Part shown: piece after piece, positions 26,137 to 36,300 of the stretch | Layout: the number at the start of each line of letters is the position of its first letter | Position numbering within the stretch: position 1 is the stretch's first letter | Assembly: GCA_020633955.1 (NCBI GenBank) | Contig: JACKCP010000004.1 | Span: 1-64,000 of the forward strand | DNA length: 64,000 nucleotides | Source of the DNA: Desulfobacteraceae bacterium | GTDB taxonomy: Bacteria; Desulfobacterota; Desulfobacteria; Desulfobacterales; JACKCP01 | Direction of reading: 5' to 3' | Position numbers and translations under genes: made by a program | Notes under the pieces: generated by a model | Told to the model about the DNA's origin: nothing | The model's input: the letters and a program-made list of their open reading frames with translations, nothing else | Databases searched by the model: none

Positions 26137-27183
26137 TTAATTGAAGTTTAAGTCTTTTCTGTTTTTTTGTACAAATTCTTTTCCTGATTCATATCCTGCA
26201 TCATAAAGTGTTTTAAGATTTGAATATGACCAGTCAAGAACATATGGCCATTGTGATTCCGGCACATTAAAGGGTACTTTTAGAAGTTTTCTTTTATCTT
26301 TTCCTGTGTTGTATTTCAGTTCAAAAATTTTTGTGTCATCCCTTGCTATCTCAACAAGCGGCACCATGATTGATACAACCCAGGCATCATAAATATTTCT
26401 GGGCTGTCTGATTATTTTTTCGGTACCAAGAATATCGAAAACTACAATGGTATCAACTTCAGGATGATTGTTTATAAGGCTTTTATAATTGAGAGCATCA
26501 ACAGAAGCTCCCTCAAAATAAAAGTTATTGTTCATTTCATATGGCGGATAAATAAAAGGAAATGCGAATGAAGCATGAAAATGATCAGGTGTGATTTCAT
26601 TTTTGGAAAAATTTTCCATTTCCATCTTATTTATGTTGTATGCATTTATATAAAAGTCTTCCCTGATATTTTTGAGTTTGTCAAAATCAACCACTTTTTC
26701 AACAAAAGGCACGTTTGCACAAAGGCCTTTGCTTAGATAATTAAGGTCAGTTGGACAAATTGTGTTTATAAAAAGAGAAAAAAAATCCTGAAAAAGTCTT
26801 TGGTAATCATTTTCAGGGGGATGTTCGAGAATTTTGCTGAGAAAGGGATTTGAATATATGAGGTCTCTGTATAAGTCAGCTGCTTTACCCGGCTTGTTGA
26901 AAACTTTGTAATTAACTGGCAGCATATCGTAGATAAAGTCGCTTATACTGAAATTTACGCTGTTTTCCAGAGCCTTTTTTGGACTTGTATTCTTTGGAAC
27001 AGTATAAAAAAGTCCGATAAGTGCACCTGCACCTGAAGTTGAAATAACGTCAAATTTTACATTTTCTTCAATAAACGCTGAAAGCGCACCCGCCATTAAT
27101 GTTGAGTTGGGAGCTCCGCCCCCCAGTATGAGAGCTGTACTCATTTTTTTCTCCATGGGTTTGAGTTTTGGATGGATATTCAA
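26137..27183 (-). CDS. Patatin-like phospholipase family protein with altered active-site motifs
   Basis: The 348-residue protein has the glycine-rich oxyanion loop LILGGGAPNSTLMAGAL and the elbow ISTSGAGALIG, in which serine replaces the first G of GxSxG. The C-terminal dyad motif normally DG[GA] reads FEGASVDALNY, with Glu in place of Asp. A catalytically weaker or different enzyme, or a non-enzymatic lipid binder, is possible. Met12 (MSTALILGG) is an alternative start that would remove an extension of 11 residues or more. No signal peptide is visible. Confidence 0.75.
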   Translation of the reverse strand: MNIHPKLKPMEKKMSTALILGGGAPNSTLMAGALSAFIEENVKFDVISTSGAGALIGLFYTVPKNTSPKKALENSVNFSISDFIYDMLPVNYKVFNKPGKAADLYRDLIYSNPFLSKILEHPPENDYQRLFQDFFSLFINTICPTDLNYLSKGLCANVPFVEKVVDFDKLKNIREDFYINAYNINKMEMENFSKNEITPDHFHASFAFPFIYPPYEMNNNFYFEGASVDALNYKSLINNHPEVDTIVVFDILGTEKIIRQPRNIYDAWVVSIMVPLVEIARDDTKIFELKYNTGKDKRKLLKVPFNVPESQWPYVLDWSYSNLKTLYDAGYESGKEFVQKNRKDLNFN

Positions 27184-27627
27184 AAAAAACGAATATTTAT
27201 TTTTTGGAAATGATTTTAAAAATTATCTTAAAAGTCTTATAAAGTCAAATCTTTGTCAAATTTTTTAGATTTGTCCAGGATAATTAAAATATCAATTTTA
27301 GTTTAACCAAATTAATTTTTAATGTATAGTCTGTTTATTCATAATTGGATTGAGCGATTTTCAAGTTTGCTTCATAAACAAGGCAAATTGTACCATGTTA
27401 TATCTTTGCAATGCGTGATGCAATTTCCCGCATAATATGGAGCAAAACCGGAAAGTACTCAGTGTTTCATATTTTTAAATACAATAAGTTTAATTCATTG
27501 AAAATTTATTAATTTAAAAATATGAAACGCTCAATTCAGGTCACAAATAGTGATTGACCTAAAAAAGACAGTCCGCCTGCTGCAGAATAAAAGCCTTTAA
27601 TGCAAAATCTAAAACCGGAGAAAAAAT
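27184..27627. other. 444-base intergenic region between patatin-like gene and chemoreceptor
   Basis: This divergent promoter region is very AT-rich. It contains the dispersed hairpin repeat at 27464-27528 (listed separately) and an inverted pair AGGTCA (27538-27543) / TGACCT (27555-27560). No coding sequence is seen. Confidence 0.5.
27464..27528. repeat. Dispersed hairpin repeat, copy 1
   Basis: Perfect 17-base arms GTTTCATATTTTTAAAT (27464-27480) and ATTTAAAAATATGAAAC (27512-27528) are separated by 31 bases. The right half plus the following AATTCAGGT recurs at 44499-44540, and the same arms with another spacer recur at 55079-55126. Confidence 0.8.
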
Positions 27628-29145
27628 ATGGGATTAAAATTTAATTTTTCCATAGCATTAAAAAGTGCATTTATAAACGGAAGTCTGGTTTTCCTTCTTC
27701 TTTTTCTTTTGAGTTATGTTTTTATTAAATCTGAAATAAAACTTGCAGGCAATATAATAAGAGATCAGAGAATCAACATTGACGAAGCTGTAAATATTCA
27801 GTCTGAAAAGGAAAAAAATCTTCAGAAAGCAAAATTTGAAGTTCATCTTGAAATTTTAAGCAATATAAGCGGCAGGTTTCTTTATACCTTCAATTCTGAA
27901 GGACTTGGCACTGTGCTAAGGAATTATATGAAACTTTCTGAGATAATTGCCATTAAAGTTTCAGATTCTGAGGGAAGTGCCTTTGCTTCAATCTGGAAGG
28001 AAAAAGAGATAGAAGAAGGTGAAACTATCCCTGAAGATGTTTTGAAAAATGATCTCCTTGTATTTGAAAAGGATGTTGAGTATGAATCCGAAAAGGTTGG
28101 CAGGGTCTTTGTCTATGTTACAGAAGAGTTTATAAAGAAAAAAATGACAGAGGCAAGGGCTGATTTTGAAAAAAGACTTCGTCTGTCAGAGAAAAAGGCC
28201 GGAGGTGACATAAAAAAGGCTGTAATAGAACAGTCTGTACTGGCTTTTGCAGTTCTTATAACTTTGATTTTTTCCATTTTTGTAACACTAAGATTTTCTG
28301 TAAAAAAACCTCTTGATAATGTTTTGAAATTTGCGGAGAAAATGGCCGGAGGAGATTTTACAACAAGGATAAAAACAGATAGAAAAGACGAGACAGGAGT
28401 GCTAGCACAATCCTTGAACTCCATGGCCGATAAGCTTTCTTACATAATGACTCAGGTTAACTCGGGAATTAAGACCCTTACTGACTCTTCAAAGGGGCTT
28501 GAATCAATTTCGGAAAATATGCACGAGGGTGCAAAAAGAACCTTAAAGGTTGCAGGATCAGTTTCTGATGCTGTTGAGGTTATTACCAGAAAAACTGATG
28601 AGGCAATCAATATAACCGGCTCTGCTGTTGAACAGTCAAAAAAGGCTTCAGCAAAGATAAATGACTTTGGTAAAAAAGCAGATGAAATAACGCAAGTTAT
28701 TGGTAAAATATCAAATATTTCAAATCAGGTAAATCTTCTGGCATTGAACGCAACCATTGAAGCCGTAAGAGCAGGAGAGGCGGGAAGAGGGTTTGTTGTT
28801 GTTGCAGATGAAGTGAAAAAACTTGCAGGAAGAACAGGGGAAGCATCTTCAGAAATTTTTGCAAGACTTGAAGCAATAAGAAAAAGTTCTGAAGAAGCAT
28901 CCAGTGAAATTGAAAATATTGGGAAAATAATTGAAAGCATAAGTATAATTGTTGCAAATGTTGCACAGGCGGCAGGTATAGAAAACAAAGGGAAAGAAAG
29001 CCGCGGCATTGCCCATGAAGTTCAGGATGTGAGAATGTCTTCAGATGATACTGCCTCAAAAAGCCTTGAAATTAAAAACAAGTCAAGGGAACTTTCAAAT
29101 CTTGCCTTTGAGCTTGAAAAAATAGTAGAACAGAACAGGTTCTGA
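27628..29145 (+). CDS. Methyl-accepting chemotaxis protein
   Basis: The 505-residue protein has an N-terminal membrane helix (about 12-32), a periplasmic sensor of ~170 residues rich in charged helices, a second helix (about 202-222), a HAMP domain (about 225-275) and a cytoplasmic signalling coiled coil. The hairpin tip is visible as [33 protein letters not shown]. The ligand is unknown. It is 70 bases upstream of the LytTR regulator, in the same direction as a probable pyruvate-sensing and uptake cluster, which hints at a carboxylate attractant. Confidence 0.93.
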   Translation: MGLKFNFSIALKSAFINGSLVFLLLFLLSYVFIKSEIKLAGNIIRDQRINIDEAVNIQSEKEKNLQKAKFEVHLEILSNISGRFLYTFNSEGLGTVLRNYMKLSEIIAIKVSDSEGSAFASIWKEKEIEEGETIPEDVLKNDLLVFEKDVEYESEKVGRVFVYVTEEFIKKKMTEARADFEKRLRLSEKKAGGDIKKAVIEQSVLAFAVLITLIFSIFVTLRFSVKKPLDNVLKFAEKMAGGDFTTRIKTDRKDETGVLAQSLNSMADKLSYIMTQVNSGIKTLTDSSKGLESISENMHEGAKRTLKVAGSVSDAVEVITRKTDEAINITGSAVEQSKKASAKINDFGKKADEITQVIGKISNISNQVNLLALNATIEAVRAGEAGRGFVVVADEVKKLAGRTGEASSEIFARLEAIRKSSEEASSEIENIGKIIESISIIVANVAQAAGIENKGKESRGIAHEVQDVRMSSDDTASKSLEIKNKSRELSNLAFELEKIVEQNRF

Positions 29146-29215
29146 CATAAATTGAGGGTTGGATTATAAGTGTCCTTCGTGCTTTGCAGAAAACCATGAA
29201 TTTGGGTTGAATCAG

Positions 29216-29983
29216 ATGAAAATAAAATGTGTAGTTGTAGATGATGAAAAACCTGCAAGGGATGAACTTATATTTTTTTTATCAAAAATAGACTGTCTTG
29301 AAATTTGCGGAGAAGCTGGATCTGTGTCCCAGGCCTTTGATCTAATTAAGGAAAAAGAACCTGATCTTATATTTTTAGATATTGAAATGCCTGGTAATAA
29401 CGGTTTTTTCCTTTTGGAAACTATAAAGGAATTTAAAAAATTTCCATATATTGTTTTTGCAACAGCATATGAGTCTTATGCTGTTGAGGCATTTGAAAAG
29501 GAAGCTCTTGATTATGTATTAAAGCCTTTTTCCTTTGAAAGAATAAATGAGTCAGTAAATAAAGCGAAAAAAAGGCTGGAAAACAAAATAAATGAAAAGA
29601 TCAGGTTTGAGGAATTTGAGCATGCAGTTTCAAAAATACCTGGATTTTCTAAAATTCCACTTGAATCTGACAACAGAATAATCCTTGTATCTCCTGATGA
29701 AATTTTTTTCTTTGAATCACTTGGAAAGGATATCAAGGCTTTTTTATATGATGATGTGTACCTTCTTCCAGGGGAGGCCACAATGGAAAAACTTGAAAAG
29801 CGCCTATACTGGAAAGGTTTTTTCAGGACCCACAGAAGTTTTATAGTGAATATGGATAAAATATCAGAGTTTTATCCTATGTTTGCCGGTAAGTATGAGC
29901 TTGTTGTAAAAAACAGGGATAAAACCAAAATTCCGGTTTCCAGAGCCAGGGTAAAAGAGTTTAAAAAAATGACAGGCCTCTGA
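29216..29983 (+). CDS. LytTR-family response regulator (BtsR/YpdB-like)
   Basis: The ATG at 29216 gives a 255-residue protein beginning MKIKCVVVDDEKPARDE, the standard start. An upstream TTG at 29159 would add 19 atypical residues. The receiver domain has the acidic pair VDDE, the phospho-acceptor Asp in LIFLDIEMPGNNG and the Lys in ALDYVLKPF. A LytTR DNA-binding domain covers about 150-255 (FRTHRSFIVNMDKI). It pairs with the LytS-type kinase downstream. Direct repeats at 29988-30036 are its likely target. Confidence 0.92.
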   Translation: MKIKCVVVDDEKPARDELIFFLSKIDCLEICGEAGSVSQAFDLIKEKEPDLIFLDIEMPGNNGFFLLETIKEFKKFPYIVFATAYESYAVEAFEKEALDYVLKPFSFERINESVNKAKKRLENKINEKIRFEEFEHAVSKIPGFSKIPLESDNRIILVSPDEIFFFESLGKDIKAFLYDDVYLLPGEATMEKLEKRLYWKGFFRTHRSFIVNMDKISEFYPMFAGKYELVVKNRDKTKIPVSRARVKEFKKMTGL

Positions 29984-29987
29984 TTTA

Positions 29988-30036
29988 TTCATTCCAAAAT
30001 ATTGCATTTCATTCCACAAAAAATACATTTTGTTCC
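29988..30036 (+). promoter_or_regulatory. Phased LytTR-type direct repeats before the kinase gene
   Basis: TTCATTCCA occurs at 29988 and again at 30008, and TTTGTTCC follows at 30029, giving spacings of 20 and 21 bases, two helical turns. The middle unit reads GCATTTCATTCC and the last ACATTTTGTTCC, close to the GGCATTTCAT repeats reported for E. coli YpdB. AT-rich promoter-like sequence follows, then the kinase ATG at 30106. Confidence 0.6.
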
Positions 30037-30105
30037 CATATTATTTTATTTTTTATCTAAAAAAGAGATATTTTTCATAACAATTAATATGAGTTCGGAG
30101 AAAAA

Positions 30106-31854
30106 ATGACAATAAACCAATTAACTCTTCTACTTATTGAAAGGGCAAGTCTTTTAACCGCGGTAAGTGCACTCGTGCTTGTATGGCTCCCTTTTACCGG
30201 AAAAGGAAGTATGAATTTTAACAGAAAGGAAAAAATTCTTCTTGCTCTTTTTTTTGGTTTAATCGGTATAGCCGGAACACTTTCAGGAGGAAGAGTCTCC
30301 CAGTCAATAGCAAATTTAAGGGGGATGGGAGTTGTCACAGCAGGGCTTGTGGGAGGGCCTTTTGTTGGAACCGGAGCAGGGATTATTGCAGGGCTTCACA
30401 GATTTCTTGCTGATCCCTCAGGGTTCAGTTCAATACCATGTGCACTTGCAACCATTCTTGAAGGTTATGTTGCAGGAAGACTTTTTTATCATCAAAGATT
30501 TTATCCAGACTTTAGATTCGCAGGCGGTCTTGCTTTTGCAGGAGAGTCGGTTCATATGCTTATGGTTCTTTTTCTTTCCAGGCCTTTTGAAAGTGCAAAG
30601 GCCCTGGTTGAGATTATTGCTGTTCCAATGATTCTGAGCAATACTTTCGGTGCCGTATTTTTCTGTTTTGTTGTTTTAAAGGTTTTCCAGTCAAGGGAAA
30701 AGGAAAGCTCCAGTGAAGCAGAGGTTCTTTTGAGGATAGTCAAAAATACGGTTACCCATTTAAGACATGGTTTAAACCTGGAATCAGCAGGAAAAACATG
30801 TGAGATAATCTACAAAAATCTTTTTGTTGCAGCTGTTTCAATAACAGATAAAAGTTCAATCCTTGCCCATTCCGGCGAAGGAAATGACCATCACAGGCCT
30901 GGAATTCCAATTCAGACAGAATTTACAAAACGTGTACTCCAGGGAAAAAAATATGGAATAGTAAGATCTGGGAAAATGATTTCATGCAGGGTTGAGGCTT
31001 GTCCTTTAAATTCTGCAGTTGTTGTTCCTTTAAGAAAAAAAGGTGAAATCATTGGAACCTTAAAACTTTATGGCTCAAAAAAACGTCCCTTAAGTCCCAA
31101 AATCTATGAAATTACAAAAGGTCTTGCAGAGCTTTTTTCCATTCAGCTTGAACTTGAAGATATAGCAATAAGTGAAAAAATGCTTGCCCATGCTGAAATA
31201 AGAAGGCTTAACGCACAGATTCAGCCGCATTTTCTTTTTAATGCACTCAATACAATAGCATCATTTACAAGAACAAAGCCTGAAAAGGCAAGGGATCTCA
31301 TAGGTTCTCTTTCCCTTTATATGAGGAAAAATCTTTATACTGAAAAAGGTATTATTTCTCTTGCAGAGGAAATGGAACAGGTAAGAGCCTATATTGCAAT
31401 TGAAAAGGCAAGATTTGGTGAACGTATCGAATATCTGGAGACCATTGATAAAGATCTGGAGGATTTTAAGATTCCACGTTTAATAATTCAGCCGTTTGTT
31501 GAAAACTGTGTGAGACACGGGCTTAAAAATATTGAATCAGGAGGAATTGTTGAAGTTGTGGCTGTAAAAAAAGAAAAAGGCGTCTTTTTTACCATAAAAG
31601 ACAATGGAAGTGGAATGCCTGTGAAAAATGAAGAAAATAATTTTTTAAACATTGAGCCGGAAACCGGTGGAATTGGAATAAAAAATTGCCATGAAAGGCT
31701 TGTAAATATTTATGGTGAAGACTCAGGTCTTTGTTTTGAAACAAAAAAAGGGAAAGGAACAAGTGTAAAATTTTTTATTCCCGAAAAAAGGGAATTTTTA
31801 AAAGGGGAGGAAAAGGGCAAAAACCTTGAGGTAAAGGCCCGGGAGCTTTATTAA
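30106..31854 (+). CDS. LytS/BtsS-type sensor histidine kinase
   Basis: The 582-residue protein starts with a 5TM-5TMR_LYT membrane sensor (about 1-200; GRVSQSIANLRGMGVVTAGLVGGP is characteristic), a GAF-like region (about 220-350), a His_kinase domain with the phospho-accepting His in LNAQIQPHFLFNALNTIASF, and an ATPase domain with NCVRHGLKN and DNGSGMP. This is the LytS/BtsS/YpdA group; E. coli BtsS senses pyruvate. It follows the LytTR gene after 122 bases and precedes a CstA-family carrier by 22 bases. Confidence 0.93.
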   Translation: MTINQLTLLLIERASLLTAVSALVLVWLPFTGKGSMNFNRKEKILLALFFGLIGIAGTLSGGRVSQSIANLRGMGVVTAGLVGGPFVGTGAGIIAGLHRFLADPSGFSSIPCALATILEGYVAGRLFYHQRFYPDFRFAGGLAFAGESVHMLMVLFLSRPFESAKALVEIIAVPMILSNTFGAVFFCFVVLKVFQSREKESSSEAEVLLRIVKNTVTHLRHGLNLESAGKTCEIIYKNLFVAAVSITDKSSILAHSGEGNDHHRPGIPIQTEFTKRVLQGKKYGIVRSGKMISCRVEACPLNSAVVVPLRKKGEIIGTLKLYGSKKRPLSPKIYEITKGLAELFSIQLELEDIAISEKMLAHAEIRRLNAQIQPHFLFNALNTIASFTRTKPEKARDLIGSLSLYMRKNLYTEKGIISLAEEMEQVRAYIAIEKARFGERIEYLETIDKDLEDFKIPRLIIQPFVENCVRHGLKNIESGGIVEVVAVKKEKGVFFTIKDNGSGMPVKNEENNFLNIEPETGGIGIKNCHERLVNIYGEDSGLCFETKKGKGTSVKFFIPEKREFLKGEEKGKNLEVKARELY

Positions 31855-31876
31855 GCATTAACTTAAGGAGTCTATT

Positions 31877-33301
31877 ATGTTGTTTTTTACATTATGTGTA
31901 GCTTTACTTATTACAGGATACTTTACATACGGCAAAGTTGTAGAAAATATTTTCGGTATTGAGCCAGACAGACCTACTCCATGCTCAACTATGGAAGACG
32001 GGTGTGATTATATCTCAATGCCCACATGGAAGGTATTTTTTATCCAGCTTCTTGATATTGCAGGTATAGGCCCGATTTTTGGTCCTATTCTTGCTGCATT
32101 GTATGGTCCTGTTGCATTGATCTGGATTGTCATAGGCTGTATTTTCGCAGGAGCTGTACATGATTTTTTCAGCGGAATGCTTTCAGTAAGATCAAAGGGA
32201 CAGTCAATCCCTGAGGTTGTAGGCGATTTTCTTGGAATGAGTGCCAGGCAGGTGATGAGACTTTTCTCAGTAATTTTACTGCTTCTTGTTGGAGTTGTGT
32301 TTGTTTTAAGTCCTGCCAAGCTGTTAAACAATATGACAGGAATTAATACCCAGGTACTTGTGGGGCTTATTTTTGTTTATTATTTTGCAGCAACAATTCT
32401 TCCAATAGACAAGATTATTGGACGTTTATATCCGATTTTTGGCGCACTGCTTCTTTTTATGAGCTTTGGAGTTCTTGCTGGATTGTTTTTCAGCTCAAGT
32501 GTCAGTGTTTTACCAAATCTTGATTTTTTCACAAATACACATCCTTCTGATAAACCAATCTGGCCTCTTCTTTTTATAACTTTATCATGTGGAGCAATAA
32601 GCGGTTTTCATTCAACCCAGTCTCCTCTTATGGCAAGGTGTATCAGAAACGAGTCAAAGGGAAGGCTTGTATTTTACGGAGCAATGATTGCAGAAGGAAT
32701 AATTGCTCTTATCTGGGCAACAGCGGGTCTTTCATTTTATGACAGTCCTGAAGCACTTAATGCAGTTATTGCATCAGGTTCTCCTTCTGCTGTTGTAAAT
32801 GAGGTCTGTAATACTCTTCTTGGACCTCTTGGAGGATTTTTAGCTGTAATGGGTGTTGTTATTCTTCCAATTACAAGTGGAGACACTGCCTTTAGAAGTA
32901 CAAGACTTATAATTGCAGAAACATTTAAAATGGAGCAGAAGCTTCCCGTTAAAAGACTTTTAATTGCTGTTCCTCTTTTTGTAATAGCCTTTGTGATTTC
33001 AACCCAGGATTTTGCTGTAATCTGGAGATATTTCGGATGGTCAAACCAGACTCTGGCAACTCTTGTATTATGGTCTGCAGCAGTATTTTTGGTTCAAAAC
33101 AACAAATTCCACTGGATTGCATCAATACCTGCAACTTTTATGACTTCTGTAATTTTTGCATTTATTCTTCAGGCTAAAATAGGATTTGGACTGCCTGTAA
33201 TGATTTCAAATATTACAGGCGGAGTTGTTGCAATTGTGGTTTTTGCAGTATTTTTGTTTTATGCCTTCAGACAGAAAAGCAATGCTTTATCTGTATCTTA
33301 A
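31877..33301 (+). CDS. CstA-family carrier (short form), probable pyruvate or peptide transporter
   Basis: The 474-residue protein has the CstA signature: GYFTYGKVVENIFGIEPDRPTPC at the start, PTWKVFFIQLLDIAGIGPIFGPILAALYGP and IFAGAVHDFFSGMLSVRSKGQSIPEVVG. It has about 13 hydrophobic segments. It is shorter than E. coli CstA or BtsT (~700 residues), as is common in Desulfobacterota and Firmicutes. BtsT is a pyruvate/H+ symporter activated by BtsSR, and the adjacent LytS/LytTR pair makes the same role likely here. An AAGGAG site precedes the ATG. Confidence 0.9.
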   Translation: MLFFTLCVALLITGYFTYGKVVENIFGIEPDRPTPCSTMEDGCDYISMPTWKVFFIQLLDIAGIGPIFGPILAALYGPVALIWIVIGCIFAGAVHDFFSGMLSVRSKGQSIPEVVGDFLGMSARQVMRLFSVILLLLVGVVFVLSPAKLLNNMTGINTQVLVGLIFVYYFAATILPIDKIIGRLYPIFGALLLFMSFGVLAGLFFSSSVSVLPNLDFFTNTHPSDKPIWPLLFITLSCGAISGFHSTQSPLMARCIRNESKGRLVFYGAMIAEGIIALIWATAGLSFYDSPEALNAVIASGSPSAVVNEVCNTLLGPLGGFLAVMGVVILPITSGDTAFRSTRLIIAETFKMEQKLPVKRLLIAVPLFVIAFVISTQDFAVIWRYFGWSNQTLATLVLWSAAVFLVQNNKFHWIASIPATFMTSVIFAFILQAKIGFGLPVMISNITGGVVAIVVFAVFLFYAFRQKSNALSVS

Positions 33302-33325
33302 ATATCCTTCCTGAACTTCCTTGAT

Positions 33326-33353
33326 ATTCTGCCGGCCTTTTTGCCGGCAGAAT
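33326..33353. terminator. Strong hairpin terminator after the CstA-family gene
   Basis: Arms ATTCTGCCGGC (33326-33336) and GCCGGCAGAAT (33343-33353) enclose a six-base loop CTTTTT. It is between the plus-strand CstA gene and the convergent minus-strand operon. No clear U tract follows on the plus strand. Confidence 0.7.
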
Positions 33354-33394
33354 TCACATCGCTATTATGAAAAATAATGGTCTTAAATTTTAAA

Positions 33395-36300
33395 TTAATG
33401 AGTATTGTTGCCTTTATTCTTTTTCCCCAAAACCCTGGTCTTTTTCCAGAATCCATCATGCTTAAGAGAGTCAATAATATATGGAGTCTTATTTATAAGA
33501 AAAGCTGAAATCCATATTGACCATAAAAATATTATAAGTTTCCACATGTTTATTGGCGCCATGATTATAAAAGGTTTTGGCAGAATATTGTCACACTTGT
33601 CTGTAAACCATTTTAAAGTACCTGAATATGAACCGTTTCCTGTTATCTGCATGTCTGGTATTCCAAGAAGTCCAGATGATACGGAATCATATATTATTGA
33701 AGCAGACATTATCAGCAAAAGGATAATGCCTGTCTGAATAAGGTTGAAATAGCTTGTTTGCTCAGGCACAAGATTTTTTCTGTACTCAATTGCAAAAAAG
33801 AATCCAAATACAATTAAAATTTCAACTGGCTGTGCAAGTGAAAGACCTGCTGCAAGAAGAATAAACTGATGGGGCTTTAAAAAGGACTTTGTAAATTTTG
33901 CAAGAAATCCTGCTGCAATTATTATTGCTGCAAAATATCCCCAGAATAAAACAGCAGGCCCGGATCTTGGTCCAAAGGCTGCAATTATCCATGACTTTGG
34001 CTGATATTTTATTTCCTGGCTTATGTTTGAAGATTCAGCATTAAAATTAACTAAAGGAAAGCTGATTTTTTTGGGGAGAATAAATCCCTGTTTTTTATTT
34101 TTTTCATTAAAAACTATATTTATTTCATTTTTCCCCGGAGAAAGAGGAATTGATAATTCTCCGTTGGTTTCAGAAATTTGGTTTTTAATATTGTTTATAC
34201 TTATTTTTTCAGGATAAAGCCGTAAACTGTCATAAGTTATTTTGTGGTTGAGTCCTTTTCCTGCGCGAATTGAAGTATTGAGTGTAAGTGTATTTCTCGT
34301 TTTTGATATATCATAACAAATGTCTGCATAATCAATTGTAAAGAATCTGCCTTTAACAGGAGAAAGTTCTTTTGGAATGATAAAACCACTGGTTTTGGGC
34401 TGCTGCACAAAAACTGTTTTATCATGGTTGTTATATTTGACAGGAATAAGCCCTTTTATTTGAAAGTCATTTAAAGAATCGGAATCAATTGTCCATTTCT
34501 GTACCTGATATGCGCCTTCATTTGAAGGGATTTCAATTTTTTGACCAACAGGTATTTCAGATTCAAATTCCCAGAAGGCTGTGCCTGGCATAAGTGTTAT
34601 TTCAAGGTTGTTGTTTTTTATTTCAAAGGTTTCCCTGAGAATTTTCTCATTTTTTATCAAAGGAATTAAAATCTCGGCTTTTTTATTAATATTTTCGCTG
34701 TAATATCTTGAAACAACAGTATGAATTTTCCATTCCCTTCCAAGAAAGAGATGACGTTCTACAACAGGAAAAGGCAATCCTCCTTCAATTCCCTTGATGC
34801 TTTTGTCTTCGTTTTTTTCAGATGGAATAAAAAGTTTTATTGATGATGCAAATTTTTTATCTTCAATTCCCTTTGACATTACATCCTTTGAGTTAAATGA
34901 AAGTTTTAAGGGGAGCATGTCAAATTTTAGATCAATTTCCTGTGTTTTTGAAATAGCCTTTATTTTGAGCTCGTGAATTCCCTTTGGAACAAGTGTAAGT
35001 GCTTTTTTAGTGCTTTTTAGAATATAATCGTGTTCCTTTGAATCAAGAAGAATTTGTTGATATTCAAGATCACCTGTTAAAGGAAGATTTATTGCACAGT
35101 CTCTTAATGAGCTGATTTTAAAAATCATTTCAAGGCTGATTTTTTTATCTTCTGCAGAAGCATTTAAAATACAGTTTTCAATTACAGCAAGCTTATGGTC
35201 AAAATCCTTTTCCTTTAAAAGTCTTTCTTTATATTCCTTTAAAAGATGTTCCGGCGGATAATTTTGTGAAAAGGTTTTTTGAGGCAGACAAACTGAAAAA
35301 GAAAAAACAATTATGTATAATAAAGCCTTTGAAGCTGATAAAGGTTTTAAGCCTGAAAATATTTTTTTGAAGGGAACAAGCTTTAAAAGAAGTGCAAAAA
35401 GGAAAAAGACATTTGAAAGATAAATTATTCTTACTGCAAAAGGCTTGAGAACATAAATTTTAATTCCGCTTTCCAGTGCATTTTCAAATCTTATTTTTTT
35501 GCCGCTCCAGGAAGGGATGCCGGCTCCTGTTTGTGTGTATCCATAGTCATTTTTCATTGTCTGATAAACTGGTTTTTGAATTTCCATATCAAGCTGCTTA
35601 ACTCTTGTGTGAAGCCTTTGTTTCAGGCTTGAATCACTCTCACTTAAAAAATTGTCTGAAGAGGTTATTGTTTTTTGTTTAAAGCCGGCAGGTGCATAGG
35701 GTCTGTATGGCTGATTATAGGTATCAAGGGAAGGGTAAACAAAATATTTTATATTTTGTGCTGAGAAAATAATTGCCGCACAAAAAACAGTTAAAAGACA
35801 TGAAAAATATATAAAATTAAATGAAAATCTGAAAAAACTTTTCTGGAAAAAGAATTTTTTCAGTTGTTTTGAATTTAAAATTCCTGAACATATTACAAGG
35901 AAAATCCATATATAAGGCGGAAGGTAAAATTTGTGGTAAACAGCTCCTGCACATATAAAAAAAATAATTCCCCATTTTATGTTCCAGATTTTAAATGCTG
36001 AAATAAAAAGAATACACAAAACAAAAATATCAAGAAGAGTCCATTTTGAAAGAAACGTATGGTTTCCTTTAATTTTTGCACCTGTAACCATAAAAAGATC
36101 AAATGCCGGGGGAATATTTATATAACCTGAAATATCTGAAAAACTCAGATTCCATGCAACAGGAAAAAAAGTTGATGAGTTGTCTTTTCTTGATACTGCT
36201 TCAATTAAAATATTATCTTCATTTACAGGAATTCCAGACAAATTGTTTTTGGAAGTTATTATCTGATCTTTTCCATTAATGGAAATTTTACCGGGAATTA

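Noticed and set aside
27464..27528. CRISPR or phage attachment site reading of the AT-rich hairpin
   Set aside because: There is no repeat-spacer array, no integrase gene and no duplicated flank; the arms recur elsewhere as a dispersed hairpin.
33405..33737. Plus-strand frame of 110 codons opposite the end of the 1345-residue protein
   Set aside because: Opposite strand of a continuous operonic gene, with low-complexity hydrophobic text and no start signal.
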